Assembly (NCBI GenBank): GCA_004794785.1
Contig: SJOL01007296.1
Coordinates: 178,893-242,892, forward strand
Direction: 5' to 3'
DNA length: 64,000 nt
Origin: Opisthorchis felineus
Lineage: Eukaryota > Platyhelminthes > Trematoda > Opisthorchiida > Opisthorchiidae
Positions 1-10,139 of this stretch are shown in pieces (within the stretch, counting starts at the first letter, position 1; each line of letters opens with the position of its first letter). The translations under genes were made by a program, and so were the position numbers. The notes beneath the pieces were generated by a model. That model was given only the letters and a program-made list of their open reading frames with translations. It had not been told where the DNA came from and did no database searches.

Positions 1-233
1 CGTGTCTGATCACCACCTCGAGTCGTATGGAAGGTGAAGTTTATCGCAAAAACTATGAAACTGCTGGCAGTGTTCATTTACTGCTGTCCGGAAAAGGTCA
101 GGAAGACTAGAATATACGGTTTTCAAAACTTCGGTGCATACGAAATGTTTATTTTTGTGCCTAATGGCTTGTAACTGCCTACCTCGTGTTCTCTAGCAAA
201 AAAACTTCGCAAAGAATGGTGATCTTCCTTTCA
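1..233 (+). repeat. 5' LTR of the Gypsy relic (possibly clipped by the window edge)
   Basis: Aligned by eye with 5600-5847 from its first bases to its last. Shared blocks include TGTTCATTTAC/GGTCGTTTAC, AAAAGGTCA, CTAATGG.TTGTAACT.CCTA, TCGTGTT and the terminal CTTTCA. Divergence is large, with many substitutions and small indels, as expected of an ancient insertion. Confidence 0.7.
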
Positions 234-299
234 TTTGACGCCAAGATCCCATTGAAGCTCTGCGGTCGCAACTTTCTAAGGATGGGGCTGTGTAGAGTT

Positions 300-910
300 T
301 CCTGGAAGATTTCGAGGGCGGCACAGTGATGGCTGAACTTATGACAGACAGGCGTAATTATGTGGTATGAAAACCCTCTTCAGGGCCCTGGCGACGGCTG
401 CCCTGAGGGCAGCCAATGGGGGCCCTGAGAAGATGGACTAGGCCACCGAAAAAGAAGTTCTTGAAGCCGAGTTCGCCACACTGGCCGACCACCAAATGTC
501 AACAAAGAGGTCCATGACGGCCAGAAAGACCACTAAGTGACCCGATGGTGTTCCTCGCCCGTTGCAGTTGTTGGATCGTGCCTTGCCTGGAAGTGGCAAT
601 GTCGCCCCAGGAGATTAAGTTTGGCGAGTTCACCGACGGCATGAGGCCGGCGATTTGTGCCCAGTTGCGGTTGGCGAGAGTCGCCGGCCAGTTGAGCGTG
701 AAGGAGCTGGCTCATCTGACGCGAGATTTGGCCAAGGCGCCACGTTGCAGCAGCAAGAGAAGAGGGCAGAATCACCAGTAGAGGACCTGCAGCCCCCAGT
801 AGACCAAATTACTGAACAGGCTGTAGCTATGATGACAGAATCGTGGTGAAACTTCCGAAAGTGCTGAGGCTAAAACGGTGGCATGCCTGGTCACTGGAAG
901 AATCAATGCT
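300..910 (+). pseudogene. Gypsy gag remnant with half zinc knuckle
   Basis: No long frame survives between the 5' LTR and the RT. The only clear motif is GHWKNQC at about 889-909, the second half of a CCHC zinc knuckle (family pattern C-x2-C-x4-H-x4-C); the first half is lost to a stop and a frameshift just upstream. Short Ala/Leu-rich stretches near 370-440 and a Gln/Glu-rich stretch near 750-840 suit a gag polyprotein, but I cannot align them to a particular capsid. The nucleocapsid would bind element RNA in the particle. The call depends largely on position, between an LTR and an RT on the same strand. Confidence 0.5.
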
Positions 911-1229
911 ACCGTACCCGGCCACCTATTAATGATGGCGCATTAATTTATTCCTCTTTCTCCGGCCGGGTCGCGATCAGTCGCACACCTGTCACACAGG
1001 TTACTATAAGGGCCGTTGTTAGGGGAGCAGTGCCTAATGGTTACAGGAGTGAAAGAGTCATAAAAGCAGAGAGGGAACAAAGCTGGATACAAACCGTGCG
1101 CGCTTGTAGTGAGTGTAGTGTGTGGGTACCAACTGAAAATTGAAGGGTTGTCAATGCACTCCATGCGCATAGGTGGCAGGTCGGTGCAGCACGAATTCCT
1201 ATTTAGCTCATATATAGAGCAGACAATTT

Positions 1230-1985
1230 TTGGGAACGAATTCTGTCAAAAGCGCAGAATCCATGGTGGACCTAAAGAGGGAAAAACTGATGGCAAAGTG
1301 TGGATCCGTAAGGCTTGAAGGTTACCATAGCCTTGCCTTGAGGCAGCCGCTTGTCCGGAGGATGTCGTCTTTTAATGTACCGCCAGTACTGTTTGCGGTC
1401 AAGGAGAACCCAGAAATGTTAACAGGCGATGAAGATACGTTTGGATACTGCTCGTGGATCGAACGCGAAATTCCCCTCTCATCCAAATGCTTTCGGCCGT
1501 ACAATCTTCTTCCGCTACCGTGTCATCTCCGGGGAGAGGTACATCAACAGGTTCAAGAGATGTTGAAACATGGCATAACTGAGGAGGCTTACAGTGCGTA
1601 TAACTCCGCAGTTATGGTTTTGAAGAAACGAGCGGGAAACAGCAATTTCATACTCATTTCCGGCGTTTGAATAAACTGACCGTAAATTGGGTTGTAGCTG
1701 TCCTGTTATTTGCAAAGATTTCTGCTTTGCTCCACCAATCCCAATATTTTACGGCGTTCGACTTGCGTTCCGGATACTGGCAACTAGCTATCAAGTCAGA
1801 GAACCGACGGAAATCGGCGTGTACGATAGTGGACACCGAACATTAATTTAAACGGATGCCGCTTGGTTTGCTGCAAACACCATTCGCTTTCCGGAGCCTG
1901 ATGCTTCGCTTGACAAAGGGACCACAGAACGTTGTCGTGTATGAAGACAATATCGTCATGCACTCGTTGGACTGGCACCTTCCTC
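1230..1985 (+). pseudogene. Gypsy reverse transcriptase fragment (broken)
   Basis: An open frame at 1230-1670 carries the N-terminal flank of a Gypsy RT: a CFRPYNLLP segment, then VHQQVQEMLKHGITEEAYS and a VMVLKKRAG stretch, matching the family pattern of a variable stem, the 'ml..giI..s.SP..s' motif and 'KK.G'. After a frameshift the next RT block reads FTAFDLRSGYWQLAI (canonical D-L-x-S-G-Y-x-Q) near 1756-1800, then [12 protein letters not shown] from 1856 (canonical 'mPFGL.nAPatF'). The catalytic box, usually Y-x-D-D, reads VVVYEDN near 1935, so the second aspartate is lost. At least one frameshift and one stop (about 1845) separate the pieces. The enzyme would copy element RNA to DNA; this copy cannot. 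Confidence 0.82.
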
Positions 1986-2707
1986 TGAATGACGAAAAGT
2001 GCGTCCATATGTTATTTGGAGGAGACTCAGCAAACGCCTATGTCGTGCATGGTGAGAATAGACCAGAAGACGTTACGAAGATAGATGCCAAAAAGGATTT
2101 GGGTATCTGGCTCTCTTCAAACATGTCCTTCTCACTGCACCATGAGAAATCGGTTCAAAGGGCATCCACCGTTCTGCGGATGATTAGGCGCACCTCCACC
2201 AGTATTACTCGCACGGACGTTCAAATACTCTATGGGGGCTACGTCAGACCGCTTTTTGAATACGCCAACCAAGTTGTCTACTCAGGGCGCACGAAGGACG
2301 TAACCCTCACTGAGCATGTCCAGCGAGCTGCTACGAAACTCGCTGCCGGCCTTAAATCCGTGGACCACGAAATGTGTCTCACGGCGCTTGGCCACTTCCC
2401 CCTCGAGTATCGCCGCCTCCCAGGGGGCCTAATTCTTACTTATGACCTGTTTGAACAGGGTTTGGCCAACAGGCTTTTCACCGTTGAGCCAGCAAACACA
2501 CGGCGGGGACATGGTAGGAAGATTTTCAAGCTCAGAGCGAACACTTTATCAAACAAATTTTTTTCATTTCGTGTAGTGGCTGCGTGGAATAACCTTCCTC
2601 CGACGGTTGTCCACGCTCCTTCTAGAACTCAGTTCAAAGCACTGCTAGACACTTTCTTATGCGAGTCCTCGTGCTGGGAAACATACTGCCACGCGCTGAG
2701 AACTTAA
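1986..2707 (+). pseudogene. 5'-truncated non-LTR retrotransposon (LINE): RT C-terminal domain
   Basis: About 239 codons without a stop, reading as the C-terminal part of a CR1/Jockey-type LINE polyprotein: [20 protein letters not shown], then [28 protein letters not shown] and [18 protein letters not shown] near the end, then a stop at 2705-2707. These are the thumb and 'WN.LP..vv.A.s...Fk..LD' motifs that end such proteins. The catalytic YADD block and the endonuclease are missing, the usual result of incomplete target-primed reverse transcription. The frame continues without a stop from the Gypsy RT frame that starts at 1856, making a chimeric frame of 283 codons. Its openness suggests it is younger than the surrounding Gypsy copy. 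Confidence 0.85.
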
Positions 2708-2741
2708 AGAGCGGTGCTATACCCTTTTTCGCTTGTGCCTT

Positions 2742-3460
2742 TCAGGTGTACGACAGCCGTAGAACGCCAAGAACAAAACCGACTCGGGAAACTTGAGCAA
2801 ATCCTCGATCCTGTGTATCAATCCCTGACTCCGTGAATCCGTGAGTCTTGGATAAGACAATGGTCCTCAACATTGTTTCAAGTAGTTCTTTTGGGTTTGA
2901 TGGTGTTCTCTGTGTGTGTGGTGCGTTTGTGTTTTCTACGCTTGTAAAGGTTCCAGCTGCAGCTTTGCATGTGATATTTCGGACGATTGATGTGAAAGGT
3001 GATAATTTGGTTTGTGAGCGTTGCCTTTCTGTAGACTTTTGCCTGTGGTTGTCAGTTTGGTAATCTCGTGACGAGGACGTCGAAGAATGCCGGGTTCCCG
3101 TCGGTTTCTTTCCATGGTGTGGGGTGGTTATCGTCAAAAACGCTGTTTACTAGCTGCCTTGTTCGTTGTAGTTCACTCCTTTTGATGGTAACGAGTGTCG
3201 TCTATGCGGGGAATCTGTATCTTGGGAATTGTGTCCGGAAGTACAATTAGTTCCAGTTTTTGCACTACAAATTCTGCGATAAATCCAGAGATGGGGGATC
3301 CTATCAACGCCTTTTGTAGTTACCCACAATACTAGCCGTTGAAATCAAAATATTTGGTCAGGCATAGGCCAAGCAGTTTGCAGAGGCCCTCTTTCCCAAG
3401 AGATTCATTTTGATATACCATGTCTGTCAAGTAGTTAGGTAGCAGTTATTTTGACCATAT
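2742..3460 (-). pseudogene. Penelope-like element RT fragment (broken)
   Basis: Reading the minus strand from about 3460 downwards: a segment ending ALIGSPISGFIAEFVVQKLE (about 3240-3310), which matches the Penelope RT block 'G.pmGSPiSg..Ae..mq.lE', then after frameshifts LVTRLPN and AKVYRKAT (about 3000-3080), matching the family 'FLDv.v.r...g.l.t.VYRKpThT' block. The YVDDTF catalytic box expected between them is not visible, so part of the palm is deleted. The linker continues to about 2742 and the GIY-YIG domain is absent. Penelope-like elements encode an RT joined to a GIY-YIG nuclease and insert into chromosomes by target priming. This piece lies antisense inside the Gypsy relic. Confidence 0.72.
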
Positions 3461-3479
3461 CCAAGCCTACCGGTATGAA

Positions 3480-4025
3480 AAGCGAACATACGTCAGAACG
3501 AACAAACAAGCAAAAAAATTAAAAAAAGTATGTAAATATGACAAAAACTAAGAACGGACTAATCAGTTGAAGGAAGGAAACTACCAAAAATGGAAATTGC
3601 TACCACAGTCACACAATCCGAGGAAGAAAGGCCACAACGGAACAAACCAAAGACTGACCAACCGAAAACGGACCTGAAACACCTCAAAGCAGCTATCCAA
3701 CCACCCAATGGAGTACGAGACATACAGTCCACAAAGCAGCACAGTCACAATCAGGCCAATAGTATTAGCAGAAAGGTATATACTAATTAATCAACCATAT
3801 CGGGGGGTATTAGCTACTCATCAAAAACTATATAAACGCATCTGGGCGCGCAGAGTGCAGCCACTCAACTGCTCACTGACGATGTCTTCTCGACTGGGGA
3901 ACGAATGTTGGCAAGCGAATTGCCAAGCTCGGCAAAAAGATCAGCGTCCACCTTGTAGAACACCAGTAAGCATACTTGACGTACCAATATTTCGACACAT
4001 TGACAGTTTCACCTCCTGGGACTAA
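3480..4025 (+). promoter_or_regulatory. Penelope-like terminal (pLTR-like) segment with TATA motif
   Basis: A TATATAAA motif lies at 3829-3836. About 50 bp downstream comes a conserved tract at about 3889-3953 with the blocks GACTGGGGAACGAA, GCAAGCGAATTGCCAAGC and GATCAGCGTCCACC. A close match to that tract occurs on the minus strand at 53843-53908, directly beyond a Penelope GIY-YIG domain, and a weaker one at 10179-10200 (minus), beyond the intronic Penelope element. I infer a Penelope terminal region, probably with promoter function. Its orientation is opposite to the RT fragment at 2742-3460. A CTGACGA box at 3876-3882 followed by GAA at 3903-3905 recalls a hammerhead ribozyme core, but helix II does not pair well. 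Confidence 0.5.
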
Positions 4026-4076
4026 TGTCTTACACCGAAGCCGTTCACAACCCCATTTTGTAGACTAGAACCATCA

Positions 4077-5130
4077 GTGATTCTTACAGGAAGCACTCGC
4101 GCTGGGCGCTCCAGTTGTAAGAGCGAGACTTCACGATCCGGCACATGCCGAAAGGATGCTCACCTTGCCGATTGGCCGCCAAGACTAGAGGCTGTAGATA
4201 AGGCCCCGAAGATCACAATCGGCGTTCATAGACTCGTGGATGAACTGAATCCCGGAAGCTTGGTGCAACTACAAGGGCAGGATCCCGTACTAAGGAAGGT
4301 TGCCACCGCCTTGCTAGACGGGGAAGGGATTGAAAATGTGGAGTGAGACAGAAACCTGGAGAAGTTTCAGGAGAAATCAGATGGGTGAGCTTGAATGGAG
4401 CTTGCATAACATTCTGGAACAACAACGATTCAAATGTCCTACTGCCCGTGATACCTCGCGCCTTGAGACTGAAGCTGACCGTCGGATGCCACGAGATGGC
4501 ACACACAGGACGCACCAAAGTTTACTACCCACTTTGACAGACGGCCTAATGGCAATAGATGAGAAATGAGGAGATGGATTATGTGGTGGCCTGTAAGCCG
4601 TACCAGCTGATGAAAAGGGGAGAGGGGCAACCCACGCTTTATAACCTATTCCTGTATCAGAGGTGGGCGAGTTATAGTCCGTTGACCTCATGGGCACTCT
4701 TTCGGTGGTAGCCAGTGGAGAGCAATACGTTGTAATGGTTGCAGGACACCTATCTCGGTGGGCGGCAGCCGTACTAAATCAACGGGCGATGACGATCAGT
4801 GGAGTAATCAGGCATCACATCGCTGGCGACCAAGGGGCGGCAAAAAATGATCCGAACCAGTCGGGGACCGTGTTTTTTAGAGTGGAGAGTTCAGGGGCTG
4901 CTTGCAGCAGCTGGGTAGCGAGCGGCTAAAGACGGCACCCTACCACCCACAAACAAACTGCCTGACAGAACGCAATAACCGAACGAATAAAGAGTGGCTT
5001 GCGGCCAAAGGAGATGGCTGAGGAACAGAATTGTCGACGGTGTTGTTAGCATGTCCTGAGTCGGTCCCGCCAAACATGGTCAAGTCCACATTCATTTCGG
5101 TGTACGGTTGACATCCACGCCCTCCAATTG
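4077..5130 (+). pseudogene. Gypsy integrase region (broken)
   Basis: Pieces in several frames follow Gypsy integrase order. LVQLQGQDPVLRKVA (about 4258-4302) matches the linker before the integrase. VIPRALRLKLTVGCHEMAH (about 4447-4503) then KVYYPL is the H2C2 zinc-binding region, continued by DYVVACKPYQLMKRG near 4573-4617. GTLSVVASGEQYVVMVAGHLSRW (about 4690-4760) is the start of the catalytic core; the family pattern is 'D..GPlp.s..g..yiLv..D.fsrw', and the aspartates are replaced. From about 4930 broken pieces recall 'HPQTNG.tER.N.t', which carries the last catalytic Glu. Stops and frameshifts are frequent throughout. Integrase would insert the cDNA; this copy is dead. Confidence 0.72.
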
Positions 5131-5599
5131 ATCAGAAGATTAGGTTGGGGCTGGTAACTCGTCTCCAGGAAAGCTAGGAGAGGAAAGCAGAAGAGCTCGA
5201 AAATACCTGACTGCCGTTCAAGAAGGGTCTTGACAGGAAACGGCTGGTAGGAATGCAGGAGCATTCCCCATAGGCGCGAAGTTCAAATGGAGGGATCATC
5301 AGATTCCTGGGAGGAGTGGGCTGGGGTCACGGAAAATGGGCAGGCATTATCAAGGCCTGTTTGTCGTTACTGACTGTCGAGGCAAAGTTTGTACAATTCG
5401 GGACTGTCGAGGATCGAAGGGTAAGCGGCGCGCAGCCCCGGAAGTGATATGGTGCTCCCGAAGAAGTGCCGGAAAGACCAGCTGCTGAGGCCAGTCTAAC
5501 TGAGTCAAATGGAACATTGGTGGAATGCACGCGACCTGTGAAGAGGAAAGGTGTGTAGCGTTGCATATCACTGATGAAGCATGCGAGTGGTCAATGGTC

Positions 5600-5847
5600 T
5601 GGTGTCCAATCTTTGCCTCCGTATCTAATAAAATGTGAGTTTTACCACGAAAATTAAGGAACTGCTTGCGGTGGTCGTTTACTATAGTCAGTGAAGGTTC
5701 AGAAAAGGTCAAGAGGAAGCATGAGAATGTTCGGCTCTTAAGCCCTCCGTGCATATGTAATGTTTACTTCCGTGTCTAATGGTTTGTAACTACCTAGTTC
5801 GTGTTTGCCGATAAACAACTTCACAGCGAAGGGTGTCCTCCCTTTCA
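5600..5847 (+). repeat. 3' LTR of the Gypsy relic
   Basis: Counterpart of 1-233, in the same orientation. It ends with CCTTTCA at about 5841-5847, matching CCTTTCA at about 227-233. Beyond 5847 similarity to the sequence after the 5' LTR stops, as expected at an element edge. I could not identify a target-site duplication because the left edge may be outside the window. Confidence 0.7.
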
Positions 5848-6825
5848 GTGGTCATGATTTAATAGTCACAGAGGTGGAATTCGGATTCAGCACCCTCCTG
5901 GGTTTACCGGCAGATTAGTAGAACGGGTAACATAACAATTTTATTGTAACGATAATAATATTTTTTCCCAACTGGTTGGTGGCATGCCGTCAGGCATGAT
6001 CATAATGTTACAGTCAGAATAGAAGCATTACTGGCGGGGTTTGTGGGTGCAGGGTATTGCGCGGAAAAGGGACAATGTCATAAACAGTGGATAATAATAA
6101 TAATAATAATAGGTTTATTTCCCAACTTGTAGTGAGCATGTCGATCGAGGCATGCTCGGGTCGTTACAACCTGAACGCAACAAGCAACAACACAACGGAA
6201 AGGAAGCTACAACCAACCAAGCATGCTTACGTGAAAAGTCATCGCAGTTGTGGGAACCGAAATAAAAACAATAACAATGGGCATGAGGTACGACTAGTTC
6301 AAAAATTAAGCCGGCTGACCTGAACTAAGACTGAAAACCGTTGCTGGCCCTAAGTGACCTTGGGCGGTCGAGCAAATGGCTGGGGTCACAAAGACAAAAA
6401 TGGAGATGGAGATTGAAGAATTCGATCTGGAGACAAATGGCAAGTTTTGTCTCAAAATTTTTGTTTAAAATGAAACTGAGTAGACTCGCTGGTTGCACAT
6501 CTGTCGCACAACACAAACAACACTTATACACAAAATGGCGTACTTTTATGTTTGACTTTTCTCTGCGAATAAACAGCTGAATAAAAAAACAAGATGCTCA
6601 AGATAGGTGTACTGGCGAAAATGAGGAAAATGTTTCTTGGTATAGGAGAATAAACAAAAGATTTAGTTGAAGCCCTCACTAACGTCGAAGTAATTAGCAA
6701 ATGAATACATGAGGGGAAGATATTTCGATTGTTGCGAGCGTCACTTTCGGTGAATTTGCAAGGAAAACCAACCAGAGTAGTTAAAGAAACAGTCAAGCAA
6801 ACATGGTAGTTTGTTGTTCAGGCTT
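5848..6825. other. Non-coding stretch downstream of the lectin-like gene, with a small duplicated unit
   Basis: No protein was recognised. A unit of about 50 bp occurs twice: near 5950-5996 and again near 6105-6162, both starting with a TAA/TAAT-rich run, then TTTCCCAAC and a GCATG-rich tract. The second copy is preceded by a (TAA)n microsatellite at about 6091-6111. Seen on the minus strand each unit would end in an (ATT)n tail, like the SINE and LINE tails elsewhere in the window. The 3' UTR of the minus-strand lectin-like gene should lie here; the only AATAAA I see on that strand is near 6112, about 700 bp past the stop. Confidence 0.45.
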
Positions 6826-6982
6826 TCAGTTTTCTTCATATCCTACTTTGGCGAAGCGCGTCCAACCGGTGCCGTCTCTTGCAAGTTTCGTCGGAATTAA
6901 TGCGTCTGCGTAGATCATTTCAAGACATCGTCCATCTCGCTCGTTGAAGTAGACCGAACGACAATGCGGATTGAGAGCACAC
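6826..6982 (-). CDS. Exon 2 (last exon) of the C-type-lectin-like/PAN gene
   Basis: This short exon completes the PAN/apple-like domain begun in exon 1. It is preceded on the minus strand by a pyrimidine-rich acceptor, CTTCATCTGTCCAG, and its first base G completes the AA| left by exon 1 as a lysine codon (residue 214). It then adds 51 residues beginning CALNPHCRSVYFNERDGRC and ending in GYEEN before TGA at 6826-6828. The Cys pattern (215, 221 and 233 in the joined protein, with 199 and 211 from exon 1) and the block C-x2-N-P-x-C-R-S-V-Y-F-N fit PAN/apple folds, which bind proteins or sugars outside the cell. The exact phase match, the splice consensus and domain continuity make the join strong. 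Additional phase-neutral exons in the intron cannot be excluded. Confidence 0.85.
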
Positions 6983-8896
6983 CTGGACAGATGAAGCGAG
7001 GAGGTAAGTAAAGGGAAGTAATTTAGCTGGATTTTCATTGAACGCTGCTTTAGTATGATCAAAGTTGGTGGGCATGAGCACTTCACCTTCGGAGAGCTCA
7101 GTATTGTGACCTACAATTTTTCGTCATGTTTAAAATCGATCGTTATTCAAGGCGGGAAACGACCATGCCGACGAGCTGCAGCATTGAGCATACACTTCTT
7201 CGGGAAATAATTTTGCGCTATATCTGGTCCATAGATTATAAGTGAGTATGCCCGGTCCCAAGTTCACCAAAGTGGTTTGCTTTAAAAGCGGAAATCCGCG
7301 TATCAAACCAGATTGAAATAAAATAGTCCAAAATGATCGTCTCTGGCCCTTTACGTCATTAAAACACAAGTCAAAGGAACTGAAGCATGAACGTGAATTT
7401 GGATAGAACAAACAGATGGTCATTTCGACTAACTTTGCATCAGACGAATTCAGAAATTTCTGGCTCCCGCTGCCTGTAAATGTATGCTACGCAACCGTAT
7501 GGTCTACAAGTGTGATGTCAATCCTTATAACATGCATTAGTGATTTTCCAATGTTTTTTAGGACATTCTCTTGCGTGCTGTTTTATCTCCTTGGGTGGTT
7601 GAGAAATTAAACCAGATTCTTCTAATCGCTGTCATGTTGCGGCCCACAGAAGCATCACATTTCTGAATTACATTTCGACCAGCGTAGGCAATTTTGAATG
7701 TTTGATCCGTTTGCAAACCGTTTAAAGTTGCCAGAGTAGCAGAACAATTAATAAAAAAAGTCCAAAATACAACTTCAGCTATTGCCGGTTTTCTTATCTA
7801 AACGTACTGATTTTATATTTAACTTGATACAAGCAAAGTACGTTCTTAATACCAAAGGTTTTGTTCCGACATTTGGTCAACTATGTGGGAACGTCTCGTA
7901 CTTAATCTCATCCGTTGACTAGATGGCCTCACGTGAATCTATCATCACTCCAAATTTCAAGTTTAATGCAGTGCTTCTCATACATTAGGCAAACCATTCG
8001 GGATATGTTGAACTGCTTCTACATTTGAGGTCGTAGGAAAGTTCTGATCCATGTCTACCGTAAATCAACACATCGATTTAATAGACAGCTGGAATCTCAG
8101 AAAGTGTCGATATTCCAGGACAGCTGAGCTGTTCGAAGTGGCTTTGAATCTGGACAAGGCCTCCTCTAAGTTTTCGCTCTTTTCCCGAAGAGGCACTTAT
8201 TACATGAAAGAAATTCCTCTGAGCACAAGAACCCACATTTTGTGAACTCCCAGCATATAAGTTGCCAGATACCATGTGCCACATAGGACAACCGTAAAGA
8301 ACGAAAGCCAACCTACGTTGTGTGCACAACACTGGGGCCGTCGGTCGAATAAAAACAGTTACGCGGTTCATCTAGAGAAGTTTGCAAATAGTGCGATATT
8401 GGCAAATTTCATTCAGATTGGCGGTGAGGTTTGCATCATGAACAATGGACAAAGAACGACGAAGGTCCTCTCAAAAGAACTTGGGACTTTTCAAAGGACA
8501 TCAAGTAATCCCATGTAAGAAATAACCCTGAGGAAAGCACCCACATCAAAAAGTGCTCATAGAAAGAGCGCCGATTCATAATGATTGGGTAACAAATTTA
8601 AATACTCAAAATGAGCAAAAATTCTGCGAAACGATTTAGGTACAATTGCTCCCATAGCCCTCCACATCCCGGTTATTTTGGTGCAGTATTGAAGCAAAAG
8701 GAGTCAAAACGTAAACTTTCAAAGTACTCAAAATATTTCCGTAGCGATAAACCACACAGACTCACATTAGGACACCTGTTCTCCTAGATTTCGCTCACAT
8801 TTTCTACGTATGATATCACGACCTCATAACCAGTGCATTAAACTATGACAGTATTTTCACTAATTAGCGGAAATAGGAAAGGACATGCGGAAACAA

Positions 8897-10139
8897 ATTC
8901 AGTTTATGAGGATACCACTCTGCAAATAACTAGTAATGTGGGTACAGAAGTTAAGTGACCTCATAAATGTCACACGACGACAACGGGTGATTGTTCGTCG
9001 GAGTTGGATAGGGATGAGAACATCAGCTAGCGATCTAACGATCAGGTAGTACGAGGAGCGCACATAACCGCACTACCTCATTGAACTATCTTGTTCATCC
9101 ATCGCTCAAAACAGTGCGTACTCCTTCGGTCACTCGCGCAGCACAAACCGAAAACATGTAGCTGTCTGGCTACCCTAAAAGCTACTTTACCAGGAGTATG
9201 TGGCTACGAAATAGAAATAATAACGCTAGGTTGCGTATACAATAATACAGTGGGTCAAACGGAACAGACTCACTAAGAATTGTTCTCCCTAAAATAGTTC
9301 GTCATTGGCCTAGGTCGGCGAATAAATAGTTAACCAATTATGGTTGTACAGACGTCTGCTTTTGAACAGTTCTCACATATACTAAAATCCGAAGGTAGTC
9401 TGGAGTGTTTTGATACCAGAGTTAGTACATGAAACTCTCGAATGACCGCCGCAAGTACGAACAAAATCAGAAGGGAAAGTCGAAGCACGTGACCGCGTTT
9501 GTATTGCGTATAAACGTGAAAGTGCGCTGTTTTCGTAGTTTTTCGTATTAAAAAAAACGTTTATGCAGTTGACAAAGTACGCAATGTTATAATGGAAACA
9601 GAAGAAAGGTACAAAACACTAAAGACAAAATACCCGACATGGGACTGTTCTGCATGGTCTCGTTAGTCAGAATACATGTGGTTAGGCACACTGCATATAA
9701 TTCAGACCGACTGATTAATGCTACATATTCAGCCACTCAAACCGTCTCATTCACACACGCACATTTCCATAAGTGGTGCCCGTACGTCTCGTACGTCAAC
9801 CCTGTAAGGTAGTCTGCCAGTGCTGCACAGCATTGGGCCGTAACTAGTGCCAACGATACAAATAAGACAAAAAATTCCAATCTCATAACAAGCTCCATCT
9901 CATTCAGTGTTCATACCAGCAGACGTAAAAAGAACACGGAAACAGGCATGACATTTGAGTGGACTAGGAGCACAGAGTGGTGAGGAATTCTGAGCAACCA
10001 GAGAAGAGGACAGAGACAGATGGCCAGATAGATGGATAGAATATGGAGATGGTTAACTCAGACCTGTCTGAGTGACAGAATATCAACTTATCTCATCACC
10101 AAAGTGGTTGGCGATAGGAAGGTTGGAAACCGGATAACA
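8897..10139 (+). repeat. Left arm of a near-perfect 1.24-kb inverted repeat
   Basis: The arm pairs with 14255-15497 in reverse complement with no indel: left position plus right position always equals 24394. Reading base by base I found one mismatch between 8897 and 10124 (T at 9810 against A on the equivalent strand of the other arm), then three in the last 15 bases. It contains a 61-codon open frame (9091-9276, start MFIHRSKQCV) identical to one in the other arm, and a 114-codon frame that is intact only in the right arm. Neither frame resembles a protein I know. Outside 8897 the match drops abruptly to roughly 70-75%. Confidence 0.95.

Larger units (their letters stand above)
1..5847 (+). 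mobile_element. Decayed Gypsy-type LTR retrotransposon with nested insertions
   Basis: Two diverged direct repeats (1-233 and 5600-5847) bracket, in the correct order on the plus strand, a half zinc knuckle (gag), a Gypsy reverse transcriptase piece, the integrase zinc-binding region and the integrase core. Every coding part is broken by stops and frameshifts. The LTRs differ heavily from each other, so the insertion is old. The interior also holds a 5'-truncated LINE (about 1986-2707), a minus-strand Penelope-like RT (about 2742-3460) and a plus-strand Penelope terminal segment (about 3480-4025). The left LTR may be cut by the window edge, and I cannot assign a primer binding site. The superfamily call rests on the RT and integrase motifs. 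Confidence 0.8.

Noticed and set aside
9091..9276. Identical 61-codon frame in both inverted arms, considered as a conserved small gene
   Set aside because: The whole arms are identical, so frame identity carries no evidence of selection; no known motif and no clear start context.
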